Of a stretch of 64,000 nt of DNA, positions 15,071 through 24,187 are shown in pieces. How positions within the stretch are numbered: position 1 is the first letter of the stretch; every line of letters starts with the position of its first letter. The translations under genes were made by a program, and so were the position numbers. The notes under the pieces are model-generated. The model saw only the letters and a list, made by a program, of their open reading frames with translations, made no database searches and was not told the origin of the DNA. The stretch is from contig MPNC01000003.1 of assembly GCA_002238825.1 (NCBI GenBank), positions 448,732 through 512,731 on the forward strand. Direction: 5' to 3'. Source of the DNA: SAR202 cluster bacterium bin87. GTDB taxonomy: Bacteria; Chloroflexota; Dehalococcoidia; Lucifugimonadales; UBA3495.

Positions 15071-16741
15071 ATGTCCCAACTGATGACCGGCAAACAGGCG
15101 CTGCTGGAGATGCTCAAGGCCGAGGGCGTCGAGTACATATTCGGAAACCCCGGAACCAGCGAGGGGCCGATCATCGACCTGCTGGGCGACTACCCCGAGT
15201 TGCGCTACATCCTGACCTTGCAGGAAAGCGTGGCAGTCGGGATGGGCGAGGCCTACGCCCGCGCCACGGGCACCGCGTCCTTCGTCAGTCTCCACGTTGA
15301 CAGCGGGCTGGCGAATGGGATCGCCCTGATGCTGGACGCCCTGAACACCGGCACGCCGATGGTGGTGACCTCTGCCAACTACGACGTCCGCAAGGTGAAC
15401 GAGACCATGACCGACCTGGCCGAGCTGGTACGACCGGTGACCAAGTGGTCGGTGGAACTGTCACATGCGGACCAGATCCCCAGCACAATCCGACGGGCGT
15501 TTAACGAAGCCAACAGCCACCCCAAGGGGCCGGTGTACGTGGGCTTCACCTCCAATGCGCTGGAGGGTATGGCGGAAATGAACATCGAGCCGTCGCGGCC
15601 GGTGTACGACGCTTCGCGACCCAGCGCGGAAGGGATCGCCCGCGCCGCGTCCCTGCTGATGGACGCCAGCCGGCCGATGATGCTGGTGGGCGACCGCCTT
15701 TCCGACGACGGCGCCGTGGACCAGGCGGTGGGGTTGGCCGAGCTCATGGGCTTGCCGGTGTACCAGGCGCGGGGCGCTGAAGTGTCCTTCCCCACGACGC
15801 ACGAGCAGTTCCTGGGGGCGCTGTCCCTGCGCGTCAACGAGCAGCGAGCCGTGTTGCAGACGGTGGACGTGGTGCTGGCCGTGGGCTCCGACCCCTTCGA
15901 GGAACTGTTCTACTGGGGCGATGTGATCCTGTCCGCCGATGCCAAGCTGGTGCATATTGATCCGGACCGCAGCCGCATCGGGCGCTCGGAGCCGACTGAG
16001 GTCGGCATCGTGGGGCATTGCGGGCTGGCGCTGCAGGACCTCATCGCGGCGCTGGAGGAGCGCCTTTCACCCGGCAACCGGACAGAAATCGGGCTGCGCA
16101 AGGAGGCGATCGCCGCTGAGCGCCAGAGCAACCGGGCCGCGTTCGAAGAGTCGGTGGCCGAGAAGTGGGACCACAGGCCGATGACGCCGGCGCGCATGAT
16201 GGCCGAGTTGGCGGCAGCAATCCCCGACAACGCCGTTGTGGTCGACGACTCGATCAGCAACCGGGGGGCGATGCGGCATTATTTCCAGGCCGGACGCCGG
16301 GGCGACCTGCGTGGGTACCGAGGGCAGTCCATCGGCGGCGGCATGGGCACCACCATGGGAACACAATGCGCCAACCCGGACCGGCCCGTTTTCGGCATCA
16401 TCGGCGACGGCAGCGCGATGATGACAATCCAGGGGCTGTGGACGGCGGCCAACGATAACATCCCGTGCGTGTTCGTCATCTGCAACAACGGGGCGTACCG
16501 CGTGCTCAAGGTGAACTTCAACGTATATCAGCGGGACGTGCTGGAACTGCCGGAGACCTCCGGCGGGCAATTGCTTTACTCCGACTTCGGCACGCCCTTC
16601 GACATGGCCGCTATCGCCAACAGCATGGGCGTGCACGGCGAACGCATCACGGATCCGGCGGAGATCAAGCCCGCGGTGGACCGGGCGGTGGCTTCCGGCA
16701 AGCCGGCTCTACTGGACATGGTGATCGACGGGTCGCTGTAG
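15071..16741 (+). CDS. thiamine-diphosphate-dependent enzyme (benzoylformate decarboxylase / acetolactate synthase-like)
   Basis: ATG 15071 follows GGAGGAG. The 556-aa protein has the three ThDP domains: an N-terminal domain with FGNPGTSEGPIIDLL and catalytic Glu52 in LTLQESVAVGMGEAYAR, a central domain, and a C-terminal ThDP/Mg-binding domain with GDGSAMM through CNN (about residues 444-473). The GNPGTSE opening is nearer to benzoylformate decarboxylase-type enzymes than to true IlvB. It precedes an HpcH/HpaI aldolase gene by 47 bases, so they probably act in one 2-oxo-acid pathway. Confidence 0.85.
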   Translation: MSQLMTGKQALLEMLKAEGVEYIFGNPGTSEGPIIDLLGDYPELRYILTLQESVAVGMGEAYARATGTASFVSLHVDSGLANGIALMLDALNTGTPMVVTSANYDVRKVNETMTDLAELVRPVTKWSVELSHADQIPSTIRRAFNEANSHPKGPVYVGFTSNALEGMAEMNIEPSRPVYDASRPSAEGIARAASLLMDASRPMMLVGDRLSDDGAVDQAVGLAELMGLPVYQARGAEVSFPTTHEQFLGALSLRVNEQRAVLQTVDVVLAVGSDPFEELFYWGDVILSADAKLVHIDPDRSRIGRSEPTEVGIVGHCGLALQDLIAALEERLSPGNRTEIGLRKEAIAAERQSNRAAFEESVAEKWDHRPMTPARMMAELAAAIPDNAVVVDDSISNRGAMRHYFQAGRRGDLRGYRGQSIGGGMGTTMGTQCANPDRPVFGIIGDGSAMMTIQGLWTAANDNIPCVFVICNNGAYRVLKVNFNVYQRDVLELPETSGGQLLYSDFGTPFDMAAIANSMGVHGERITDPAEIKPAVDRAVASGKPALLDMVIDGSL

Positions 16742-16788
16742 AGCACACAGGATGGCCTCCATCGGATGCCTCATAAGGGGAAACGCTA

Positions 16789-17556
16789 ATGAAAACCAAC
16801 ACCACCAAGGCGAAATTGAACGACGGCCATGTCGTCTTCGGGGCCATCATCACCCGATACGCCCCCGACATGGTAGAAATCTTCGGGGCCCTGGGCTACG
16901 ACTTCGTCATGATCGACTGCGAGCACGGGCCGGCCAGCCTGGACCAGGTGGAGCACATGGTGCGCGCCGCCGAGTCCTTTGGCATCACGCCCATCGCGCG
17001 CATCCCGGACCACTCGGAACCGACGATCCTCCGATTCCTGGACCGGGGGTTGCAAGGGATCATAGTGCCTCACGTGAATACGGGAGAGCAGGCGGCAGCC
17101 ATCGCCCGGGCAGCCCGGTACTATCCCGACGGCTACCGCGGCATGGGCGGCGGCCGCGCGCAGGATTACGGCATCGGCGTCAACCGAGACGAGGCGACGG
17201 CGTGGGTGAACTCGAACGTGCTGGTGATCCCGATGGTTGAGGATGTGGAAGCGGTGGGCAACCTGGACGACATCCTGGCGGTCTCCGGCGCGGACGTGCT
17301 GCACGTGGCGGCGTCGGACCTGGGGCAGAGCATGGGCAACCCGGGCGTTGCCGAGGTGCGCCGGGTGATGAGCGAGGTGATCCCGCGAGTGCGGGCCGGC
17401 GGCAAGAACGTCGGCGTTGGCGGCAACAACCCGGCCGATACCGCCGGCGTCGCCGAGTTCATCAATCTCGGGGCAAACTTCGTTACGGTTTCGGGCTGGG
17501 GATTGCTGCGCATCGGAGCCGAGAACTTCCTGAAAAACGTGAACGCCGCCCTCTAA
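16789..17556 (+). CDS. HpcH/HpaI family aldolase
   Basis: The 255-aa TIM-barrel protein has the class II aldolase landmarks FVMIDCEHGPASLDQVEHMV, PIARIPD and GIIVPHVNTGEQAAAI, with acidic metal ligands in the second half. Family members cleave 4-hydroxy-2-oxo acids to pyruvate and an aldehyde; the substrate is unknown. It shares an operon with the ThDP enzyme. A good terminator follows at 17585-17614. Confidence 0.88.
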   Translation: MKTNTTKAKLNDGHVVFGAIITRYAPDMVEIFGALGYDFVMIDCEHGPASLDQVEHMVRAAESFGITPIARIPDHSEPTILRFLDRGLQGIIVPHVNTGEQAAAIARAARYYPDGYRGMGGGRAQDYGIGVNRDEATAWVNSNVLVIPMVEDVEAVGNLDDILAVSGADVLHVAASDLGQSMGNPGVAEVRRVMSEVIPRVRAGGKNVGVGGNNPADTAGVAEFINLGANFVTVSGWGLLRIGAENFLKNVNAAL

Positions 17557-17584
17557 CGGGGCGGCGTCAGCACCATCTGGCAAT

Positions 17585-17614
17585 GAACCCCGGGAAGCCC
17601 CGGGGTTCATTTTT
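17585..17614 (+). terminator. rho-independent terminator after the aldolase gene
   Basis: GAACCCCGG (17585-17593) pairs with CCGGGGTTC (17600-17608) and is followed by a short T-run (17610-17614). It separates the plus-strand pair from the convergent transport operon that ends at 17626. Confidence 0.8.
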
Positions 17615-17625
17615 GTGGTCGTGGA

Positions 17626-18630
17626 TTAGTAGAGGTGGCAGGACACAATGTGGCCGGGCTCCAACTCAGTGACCTGCGGGATGTCCCGGGAGCATTGGTC
17701 CATGACGAAGGGACAACGGGGATGGAACCGGCAACCTTCGGGCGGGTTGAGCGGTGACGGCACCTCGCCGGTGAGGATCATCTCCTCCTGCTCGATGTCG
17801 GGGTGCGAAGGCAGCGCGGCGTTCATCAGGGCCTTGGTGTAGGGATGCGACGCGTTGTCGAACAACTCCTTGGTGCGGCCGTACTCAACAATCTGACCCA
17901 GGTACATCACGGCCACCCAGTCGCACATGTACCGCACCGTTGCCAGGTGGTGGGCGATCAGCAGATAGCTGACGTTGTACTCGTTCTGCAGGTCCATCAG
18001 CAGGTTCATGATCTGGGCGCGAATGGACACGTCCAGCGCCGAAACCGGCTCGTCGAGCACGATGACCCTGGGTTCCACGGACAGTGCCCGGGCGATGGCC
18101 AACCGCTGGCGTTGCCCACCGCTGAACTCGTGGGGATACAGGTTGGCGTGGTAGCTGCTCAGGCCCACGTCGTTCAGCAGCTTGCCGACCCGGTCCTGCA
18201 TCTCGCGTCGGCTCAGGTTCAGGTTGATGACCATGGGCTCCGCGATCAGGTCTCGGACGCGCATGCGGGGGTTGAGGGAGCTCCAGGGGTCCTGGAAAAC
18301 CGCCTGTACCGAGCTGCGATAGGCGCGGCGTTGCTCGGCATTGGCGTTGTGGATTTCCTGACCCTGGTACTCGATGGTCCCTTCCGTGGGCTCCTCAAGC
18401 ATCAGGAGCATCTTGGCGGTAGTGCTCTTGCCGCATCCGGACTCGCCCACGATGCCCAGAGTTTCGCCGGCCCGTACCTGGAAGGAAACGCCGTCGACGG
18501 CCTTGATCCATCCGGTTACTTTGGATACCAGGAGACCCTTGGTGACGGGGAAGTGTTTCTTAAGGCCATTGGCCTCGAGCAGCACCTCGTTGGTGGTTTG
18601 GGTCACCGGATTTGCTTCCAGGGTGGTCAT
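17626..18630 (-). CDS. peptide ABC transporter ATP-binding protein (DppF/OppF-like)
   Basis: The 334-aa ATPase powers peptide import. Walker A GESGCGKSTTAKML, signature FSGGQRQRLAIARAL and Walker B VIVLDEPVSALD are complete, and the C-terminal extension with PPEGCRFHPRCPFVMDQC is the Cys-rich tail of Opp/Dpp ATPases, which may hold an Fe-S cluster. Its start overlaps the stop of the DppD-like gene by 4 bases. It is the last gene of the operon. Confidence 0.95.
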   Translation of the reverse strand: MTTLEANPVTQTTNEVLLEANGLKKHFPVTKGLLVSKVTGWIKAVDGVSFQVRAGETLGIVGESGCGKSTTAKMLLMLEEPTEGTIEYQGQEIHNANAEQRRAYRSSVQAVFQDPWSSLNPRMRVRDLIAEPMVINLNLSRREMQDRVGKLLNDVGLSSYHANLYPHEFSGGQRQRLAIARALSVEPRVIVLDEPVSALDVSIRAQIMNLLMDLQNEYNVSYLLIAHHLATVRYMCDWVAVMYLGQIVEYGRTKELFDNASHPYTKALMNAALPSHPDIEQEEMILTGEVPSPLNPPEGCRFHPRCPFVMDQCSRDIPQVTELEPGHIVSCHLY

Positions 18631-19619
18631 TCGAGCCTCCAGCAGGCGGCGTAGTGGCTATCGGATACGTCGAATTGTGTCGGGTAGGTGGTCTGACATT
18701 TGTCCATGACGTACTGGCAGCGGGGCGCGAAGGGGCAACCCGTGGGCAGGTCGTGCAGGGTCGGGGGTTGTCCTTCGATGGAGTACAGGCGATCGACGTC
18801 CTCCTCCAGCTTGGGAACAGAGGCCAAGAGCGCCTCGGTGTAAGGGTGCGAGGGGTTGTTGAAAATATCCCGCACATCGCCCATCTCGACGATCCTGCCG
18901 GCGTACATCACAGCCACGCGGTCGCACATCTTGGCGACGATGCCGAAGTCGTGGGTGATGAAGATGAGCCCGATGTTGGAGGCTTCCTGGAGTTCTTTCA
19001 GGAGCTTGAGGTACTGCGCCTGGATGGTCACGTCCAATGAAGTCGTGGGCTCGTCGGCGATCAGCACGATGGGTTCGCAGGAGATGCCGATGGCGCCGAC
19101 CACGCGCTGGCGCATGCCGCCGCTCATCTGGTGGGGGTAGTCGCGGACCCGGGTCTCGGCGGCGGGGATGTTCACCTTGCGGAGCACGTCCAGCACCTGC
19201 TGAACGACCGTGCGCTTGGGAATGTCCTGGTGGATCTTGATGGCCTCGCCGACTTGGTTGCCGATTGAGAATACCGGGTTGAGGGAGGTCATGGGGTCCT
19301 GGATGATCAGCGCGATCTGGCTGCCCCGGATCCCGCTCATTTCCTTGTCGGTCATCTGAACCAGGTCCTGTCCTTCCAGGAGGATCTGCCCATCAACGAT
19401 TCGACCCGGCGGTTCCGGTATGAGCCGCATCAGCGACAGCATGGTCACCGACTTCCCCGATCCAGATTCTCCCACGATACCAAGGGTCTCGCCGCGTCGC
19501 AGGTTAAAGCTTACGCCGTCGACCGCCTTGACTGTGCCCCAGCGGGTCTCGAAATAGGTTTTGAGTCCGTCAACCTGCAGCACCACGGGTGATGTGTTTT
19601 CGGTTGTGCTAGTAGTCAT
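18627..19619 (-). CDS. peptide ABC transporter ATP-binding protein (DppD/OppD-like)
   Basis: Walker A GESGSGKSVTMLSL, signature MSGGMRQRVVGAIG and Walker B IVLIADEPTTSLD make this a complete 330-aa nucleotide-binding subunit. The tail PTGCPFAPRCQYVMDKC has the same Cys pattern as its partner. Together with DppF it forms the asymmetric ATPase pair of the transporter. Confidence 0.95.
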   Translation of the reverse strand: MTTSTTENTSPVVLQVDGLKTYFETRWGTVKAVDGVSFNLRRGETLGIVGESGSGKSVTMLSLMRLIPEPPGRIVDGQILLEGQDLVQMTDKEMSGIRGSQIALIIQDPMTSLNPVFSIGNQVGEAIKIHQDIPKRTVVQQVLDVLRKVNIPAAETRVRDYPHQMSGGMRQRVVGAIGISCEPIVLIADEPTTSLDVTIQAQYLKLLKELQEASNIGLIFITHDFGIVAKMCDRVAVMYAGRIVEMGDVRDIFNNPSHPYTEALLASVPKLEEDVDRLYSIEGQPPTLHDLPTGCPFAPRCQYVMDKCQTTYPTQFDVSDSHYAACWRLE

Positions 19620-19680
19620 GCTTCAGCCTGCTTTCCGGTGGGTCAACGCCGGTGGGTCAATGATTGTTGGGCGAAAATGA

Positions 19681-20580
19681 TCAGTTAAGTTGGCGGAGCC
19701 TGGGGTCGAGCCGGTCGCGCAGCCAGTCGCCGAAGAGGTTCATTGACAGCACGACGAGCATGATGGCCAGGCCGGGCATGGTGGAGATCCACCAGGCGAC
19801 CGCCAGCCGGTCTCGGCCGTCGGAAACCATGGAGCCCCAGGCCGGCGTGGGCGGCGGAACCCCGGCGCCGAGGAAGCTCAGCGTGGATTCGAGCAGGATC
19901 ACGATGCCGACTTCGAGAGTGGCCAAAACGATGAGGGTGTTGATGACACCGGGGAAGATGTGGATGAACAGGATGCGCGGCGTTGACGCTCCGGCGACCT
20001 TGGCCAGAGCGACAAAGTCCATGGTTTTCAGCTGCAGAACCTCGCCCCGCACGTTGCGGGCAAAACGCGGCCACACGGCGATGGCCAGGATCGCGACAAT
20101 GATGAGGAACGACTGCCCCAGGGCCAGCACCAGCACCAGGGCCAGCAATATGGTCGGTATCGCCAGCTTGATGTCCACGATTCGCATCAGGAACTCATCG
20201 AGCCAGCCGCCGTACCACCCGGCGATGAGGCCACTGGCCACACCGATGACCATGCCTACGCCCAGGGTGACGCCCGCCACGGCGAGCGAGATGCGGGCGC
20301 CGAAGATGACACGGCTGAGCATGTCGCGGCCCAGGTGGTCGGTGCCCAGCAGGAATTCGGAGCTTCCGCCCGCTTCCCACGCCGGGGGCAGGTTGCGGTC
20401 GCGGAGGCCGCCGCGCTCGGGATCGTGCGGCGCGATCAACGGGGCGAAAATCCCGGTGAACACGAACAGCACAAGGAAGAACATGGGAATCAGCGGCCAT
20501 CGCCGGAATTGCCAGAGTTTCCTGGCAATTCGGGCCGGCGCCGCCGGCTGTTGTACGACCAGAGTTGCGTCTGCTGCCAC
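19681..20580 (-). CDS. peptide ABC transporter permease (DppC/OppC-like)
   Basis: The 299-aa membrane protein has an N-terminal helix (FRRWPLIPMFFLVLFVFTG), the LLGTDHLGRDMLSRVIFGARIS motif of OppC-type permeases in two parts, and the EAA-like loop VALAKVAGASTPRILFIHI. About six transmembrane helices are visible. The gap to the following dppD-like gene is 61 bases. Confidence 0.94.
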   Translation of the reverse strand: MAADATLVVQQPAAPARIARKLWQFRRWPLIPMFFLVLFVFTGIFAPLIAPHDPERGGLRDRNLPPAWEAGGSSEFLLGTDHLGRDMLSRVIFGARISLAVAGVTLGVGMVIGVASGLIAGWYGGWLDEFLMRIVDIKLAIPTILLALVLVLALGQSFLIIVAILAIAVWPRFARNVRGEVLQLKTMDFVALAKVAGASTPRILFIHIFPGVINTLIVLATLEVGIVILLESTLSFLGAGVPPPTPAWGSMVSDGRDRLAVAWWISTMPGLAIMLVVLSMNLFGDWLRDRLDPRLRQLN

Positions 20581-20611
20581 GGTAATCTCCTCCCCTTAGG
20601 AGTAACGGCCC

Positions 20612-21547
20612 TTAGGAGTACCGAATCCTGGGATCGATGTAGGCGTACATGATGTCGACCGACAGCGCCGCTGCCACGTACATCAGCGTGAACACAATGA
20701 CCACGGCTTGTAGGAGTGGGTAATCGTTGCCGGCCAGGGCCTGGATCGCTAGCTGACCCAATCCGGGCCACGCGAACACGGTTTCCACAACCAGGGAACC
20801 CGTCACCAGGCTTCCCAGAGTGATGCCCGCGAAGGTCAACACCGGAATGAGCGCGTTGCGCAACGAGTGCTTCCAGATGACGATGTTGTTGGACACGCCC
20901 TTGGCCCGTGCAAGTTTGACGTACTCGGAGTCCATAACGTTCAGCATGGCGGAGCGTAGCAGCCGGAGGTTGGCCGCGGCGTAGAACCAACCCAGTGTCA
21001 CTGCCGGCAAGATAATGCTGGAGATCTCCTGGCGTCCGTAGGGCGGCACCAGACTATTCCCAAACCAATCATTCCAGCGCACCGAAAACAGGAACACCAG
21101 CATCAGTCCTAACCAGAACACCGGGGCAGATTGTCCCACCAGGGCGACCACCTTCCCGGCCATGTCAAGGAAACTCCCTCGTTTCACCGCCGACAGGATA
21201 CCCAGTGGCACGCCGACGATCACCGAGAACGCAAAGGCGGCCAAGCCCAGCTGCAACGTTGCCGGTATCCGCTCAATGATGACTTCCATCGACGGGCGGC
21301 CTTCCTTGATCGATTCGCCGAAATCACCTTTCAGCGCGCTGCCCAGGAAGATTCCGTACTGCTGGTAGTAGGGCTTGTCGAGCCCGAGGCTCGCGGTCAG
21401 CCGGTCCCAGTCTTCCTGGGTGGAATAGTCGTCCAGGTAGACGTGCCGGGGATCGCCGGCCGCCCGGCTCATTACGAAAATGATCAGCGAGACAGCCAGC
21501 AGGGTTACCACAGCCAGCAGGATGCGTCGCAACAGGTATCGCTGCAT
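20612..21547 (-). CDS. peptide ABC transporter permease (DppB/OppB-like)
   Basis: The 311-aa protein opens MQRYLLRRILLAVVTLLAVS, typical of DppB, and contains YVKLARAKGVSNNIVIWKHS, the coupling loop that meets the ATPases, and the final LSVDIMYAYIDPRIRYS. Six helices are expected. It lies 31 bases upstream of the DppC-like gene, in one operon. Confidence 0.94.
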   Translation of the reverse strand: MQRYLLRRILLAVVTLLAVSLIIFVMSRAAGDPRHVYLDDYSTQEDWDRLTASLGLDKPYYQQYGIFLGSALKGDFGESIKEGRPSMEVIIERIPATLQLGLAAFAFSVIVGVPLGILSAVKRGSFLDMAGKVVALVGQSAPVFWLGLMLVFLFSVRWNDWFGNSLVPPYGRQEISSIILPAVTLGWFYAAANLRLLRSAMLNVMDSEYVKLARAKGVSNNIVIWKHSLRNALIPVLTFAGITLGSLVTGSLVVETVFAWPGLGQLAIQALAGNDYPLLQAVVIVFTLMYVAAALSVDIMYAYIDPRIRYS

Positions 21548-21651
21548 GATGTTTCACTACCTCAAAAACTGTTTCCCTGAGCGTTACGGGTGATCGGTGA
21601 TTGTTGACGAACTTTCGTCGAGACTCGCCGGGTGCAGATCGGGCCGAGTCA

Positions 21652-22206
21652 CTACGACTTGCCCGCGGCCCGGGCTCCGTCATTGCCGGAGCCGTTCCCG
21701 TTGGAAGGTCCCAGCGTCCCGTCGCCTCGCGGCTGACGCGCGGCGCGAGCGAACCTTCCGAACATGCCTTCGTAACCGATGTTGAAGAGCAGCGCCATGA
21801 TGTTCGGCACCAGCGCCGCTCCCAAGGCAATATAGGTTCGCGGCTTGAACAGGTAGGGGCAAACCCCCACGCATCTGGCGTCCTCGATGGCGGAAATGTA
21901 GCCGCCGATTTGGAAACCGACCCAGGCTCCGCCAAAACTTGCTGCGGACAGAACAAGGCCCGCGCCCAGCAGGATAGGCCAGGCCGGGATGGAGTCCACC
22001 CTCAGGAGGACTATTCCCGCCCCGATGCCAGCGCCGACGCCGGCGCCCACCATGAGCATTGTAAGAATGTTGGGCAGGGCCGCCACCCCGAAGAACACCG
22101 CCAACGCGGACGCTAGCGCCATCCCGAGGGCCGCCAGAACCGCTGCCAGGGGGAATCCCAGGAGAGTTCTGGCGACGACTGATATCCAAGGCTTCTGTGG
22201 CCCCAT
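21652..22206 (-). CDS. four-helix membrane protein of unknown function within the peptide-transport operon
   Basis: The 184-aa protein has about four hydrophobic segments: residues about 10-38, 45-67 (Gly-rich, with VGAGVGAGIGAGIVLL), 76-103 and 125-147. Two Cys lie between helices 3 and 4 (ARCVGVCPYL). The last 35 residues are hydrophilic and Gly/Arg/Asn-rich. I recognise no family. Its place between binding-protein and permease genes suggests a role at the transporter, but it may be a passenger. Confidence 0.6.
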   Translation of the reverse strand: MGPQKPWISVVARTLLGFPLAAVLAALGMALASALAVFFGVAALPNILTMLMVGAGVGAGIGAGIVLLRVDSIPAWPILLGAGLVLSAASFGGAWVGFQIGGYISAIEDARCVGVCPYLFKPRTYIALGAALVPNIMALLFNIGYEGMFGRFARAARQPRGDGTLGPSNGNGSGNDGARAAGKS

Positions 22207-22240
22207 ACTGGCGTTACCTGCCCATTGCTAACCTTTCGGA

Positions 22241-24139
22241 CTACCCGCGGGGTTGGATGTATTCGTAACCGTTGATGTTGCGCAGGTCACGGTAGCGCAC
22301 GCCCTCAATCCAGGGCTGGATGTTGGGACCGACGGGCCACAGGCTGTCAAAGTTGTACAGCCCGACGCCGGTGAGGGCATTGTCAAACATGAAGGTGGCG
22401 ATCTCAATGGCCAGTTCCCGGCGCTTCACCGAGTCGATCTCGGCCATGTGCTCGGCGACCTTCTCGTCCATCCACGGATGTTCGACGCCACGGTTCCAGA
22501 CGGCCTGGTGGTGCAGCTGGGACAGCATGCCGGAGAAACCCTGGCCGGGCTCCAGCCGGATGCCGCCGGCGTGACAGGTTGAACCCTGGTAGTTGCGAGC
22601 AATCAGGCTGGGTCGCAGCGTGGTGTAGGGCAGGTTCTGGAACTTGACGTCCAGGCCGATGTCGCCCCACATGGTGGCGATGGCCTCGCAGGCTTCGACT
22701 TCCACCGGCGCTCCCCGCAGCGACGGCGTCAGCGTGATGCTAAACCCGTCGGGGTAGCCGGCCTCGGCTATCAACTGCATAGCCCGTTCCGGGTTGTACT
22801 CCCAGCGTAGTTCCGGGGGCAGCCAGCTTTCTTCGTACTGACCGAAGTCCCAGAGGACGGCGGGAGATCCGTACCCGTGCAGCAGGGTATCGACGATGCC
22901 CTGCCGGTCAATGGCGATGGACAGCGCGGTGCGCACCTTAGCCGCATTTTTCCACGCTTCGGAATTGATGTCAGGGTCGGCGGACACCCACGGCAGTTCC
23001 GGATCATAGCCGGGCTGCTGGTCTTCGGTGCCGATGCCGACGTAATACTGACCGTAGAAGGTCAGGGCCGATTCGCCGCCGCCGGGGACCCGCATGATTT
23101 CTGCGCCATCCACCGCCTCGACCAGAGCCAACGAGTCGAAGGCCAGAAGCGTGGTGTCCAGGTTGCCGGTCTGGAACCCAGCAACGCGAGATGATTCTTC
23201 AGGAATTTCCCGGAATTGCAATTCTGCGAAGTGAGGAGTCTTCCGCCAGTGGTCGGTTACGGCTTCCATCCGCCAGAACTCGCCGGTGCGGTATTCCACC
23301 AGGTCCCAGGGTCCGGTGCCGGCGATCTGGTCGTTGGCTTCTTCCACTCCGAGTTCTTCGGACTGTTTCTTGCTGACTATCCAGGTTCCGCCGCCGCCGG
23401 CGCTGGTCAGGATTTCGTTGACGGGTACCTCAGACCACGGCGCGCCGGTATTAACCTCGACGGTGTAGTCATCGACGGCGATGGCGTGCCCCTCCGGGTT
23501 CTCCCAGATTCCGCGGATGTTGGACGCCCTGGGGTGTTTCGACCCTTCGGCTCCGAATTGCCGCATGCCCCAAATGACGTCCTCGGCGGTCATTTCGCCG
23601 TAGCCCTTGTGGAACTGGACGCCCTCATTGAGATTGAAAGTCCAGGTCGATCCGTCCGGGGACACCGACCATTCCCTGGCCAGCATCCCGACCGGCTTGA
23701 GCTCGCTGGACACGGTCAGCAGCGACTCTCCGATGGGGGCGGTTTGCAGGACGAAAATCTGGGGGTTTCCGGTCAGGGCGGGATGGCCCATGAAGGGGCC
23801 GAGTTCTTTCTGACCGACCGTCAACGTGCCCACGGGCGTATTGTCGATCGTTACCTCAGCGGTTTCGGGTGTGGCCGTGGGCGCCGTGACGGCGGCCGCG
23901 ACCGGCACCTCGGTGGCTGCCGGGGCCGATGAACGGGATTCGGCGGCCGGCGCTTCCGTAGCCGCCGGTGCGGCCGGGGCCGCACTCTGGCTGGTGGTGG
24001 TTTGGCTGGCGGAGGTCTGGCCAGTGGCCGGAGCGGGGCTCTCCGCCGCTCCGCCGCAGGCGGCCACCAGGGCCAGCATCAGGGTTAACGCGCCAAGACC
24101 GACAACGGCGGTCAGGGGCTTTCCTGGAAATCGCAGCAT
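22241..24139 (-). CDS. peptide-binding lipoprotein 1 (SBP family 5)
   Basis: The 632-aa protein starts with a lipoprotein signal ending in LVAAC (Cys28), a Ser/Ala/Thr-rich linker to about residue 95, then the SBP family 5 (oligopeptide/dipeptide-binding) domain with QFHKGYGEMTAEDVIWGMRQ and SIAIDRQGIVDTLLHGYGSP. It delivers peptides or other organics to the DppBCDF transporter from the outer face of the membrane. It is very similar to the next gene upstream and less so to the third, including the shared ending NINGYEYI. Confidence 0.93.
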   Translation of the reverse strand: MLRFPGKPLTAVVGLGALTLMLALVAACGGAAESPAPATGQTSASQTTTSQSAAPAAPAATEAPAAESRSSAPAATEVPVAAAVTAPTATPETAEVTIDNTPVGTLTVGQKELGPFMGHPALTGNPQIFVLQTAPIGESLLTVSSELKPVGMLAREWSVSPDGSTWTFNLNEGVQFHKGYGEMTAEDVIWGMRQFGAEGSKHPRASNIRGIWENPEGHAIAVDDYTVEVNTGAPWSEVPVNEILTSAGGGGTWIVSKKQSEELGVEEANDQIAGTGPWDLVEYRTGEFWRMEAVTDHWRKTPHFAELQFREIPEESSRVAGFQTGNLDTTLLAFDSLALVEAVDGAEIMRVPGGGESALTFYGQYYVGIGTEDQQPGYDPELPWVSADPDINSEAWKNAAKVRTALSIAIDRQGIVDTLLHGYGSPAVLWDFGQYEESWLPPELRWEYNPERAMQLIAEAGYPDGFSITLTPSLRGAPVEVEACEAIATMWGDIGLDVKFQNLPYTTLRPSLIARNYQGSTCHAGGIRLEPGQGFSGMLSQLHHQAVWNRGVEHPWMDEKVAEHMAEIDSVKRRELAIEIATFMFDNALTGVGLYNFDSLWPVGPNIQPWIEGVRYRDLRNINGYEYIQPRG

Positions 24140-24187
24140 ATTTACCTCAACGTCGTGTGATCGGGTGTCGATTTTTGGGTAGGTTTA

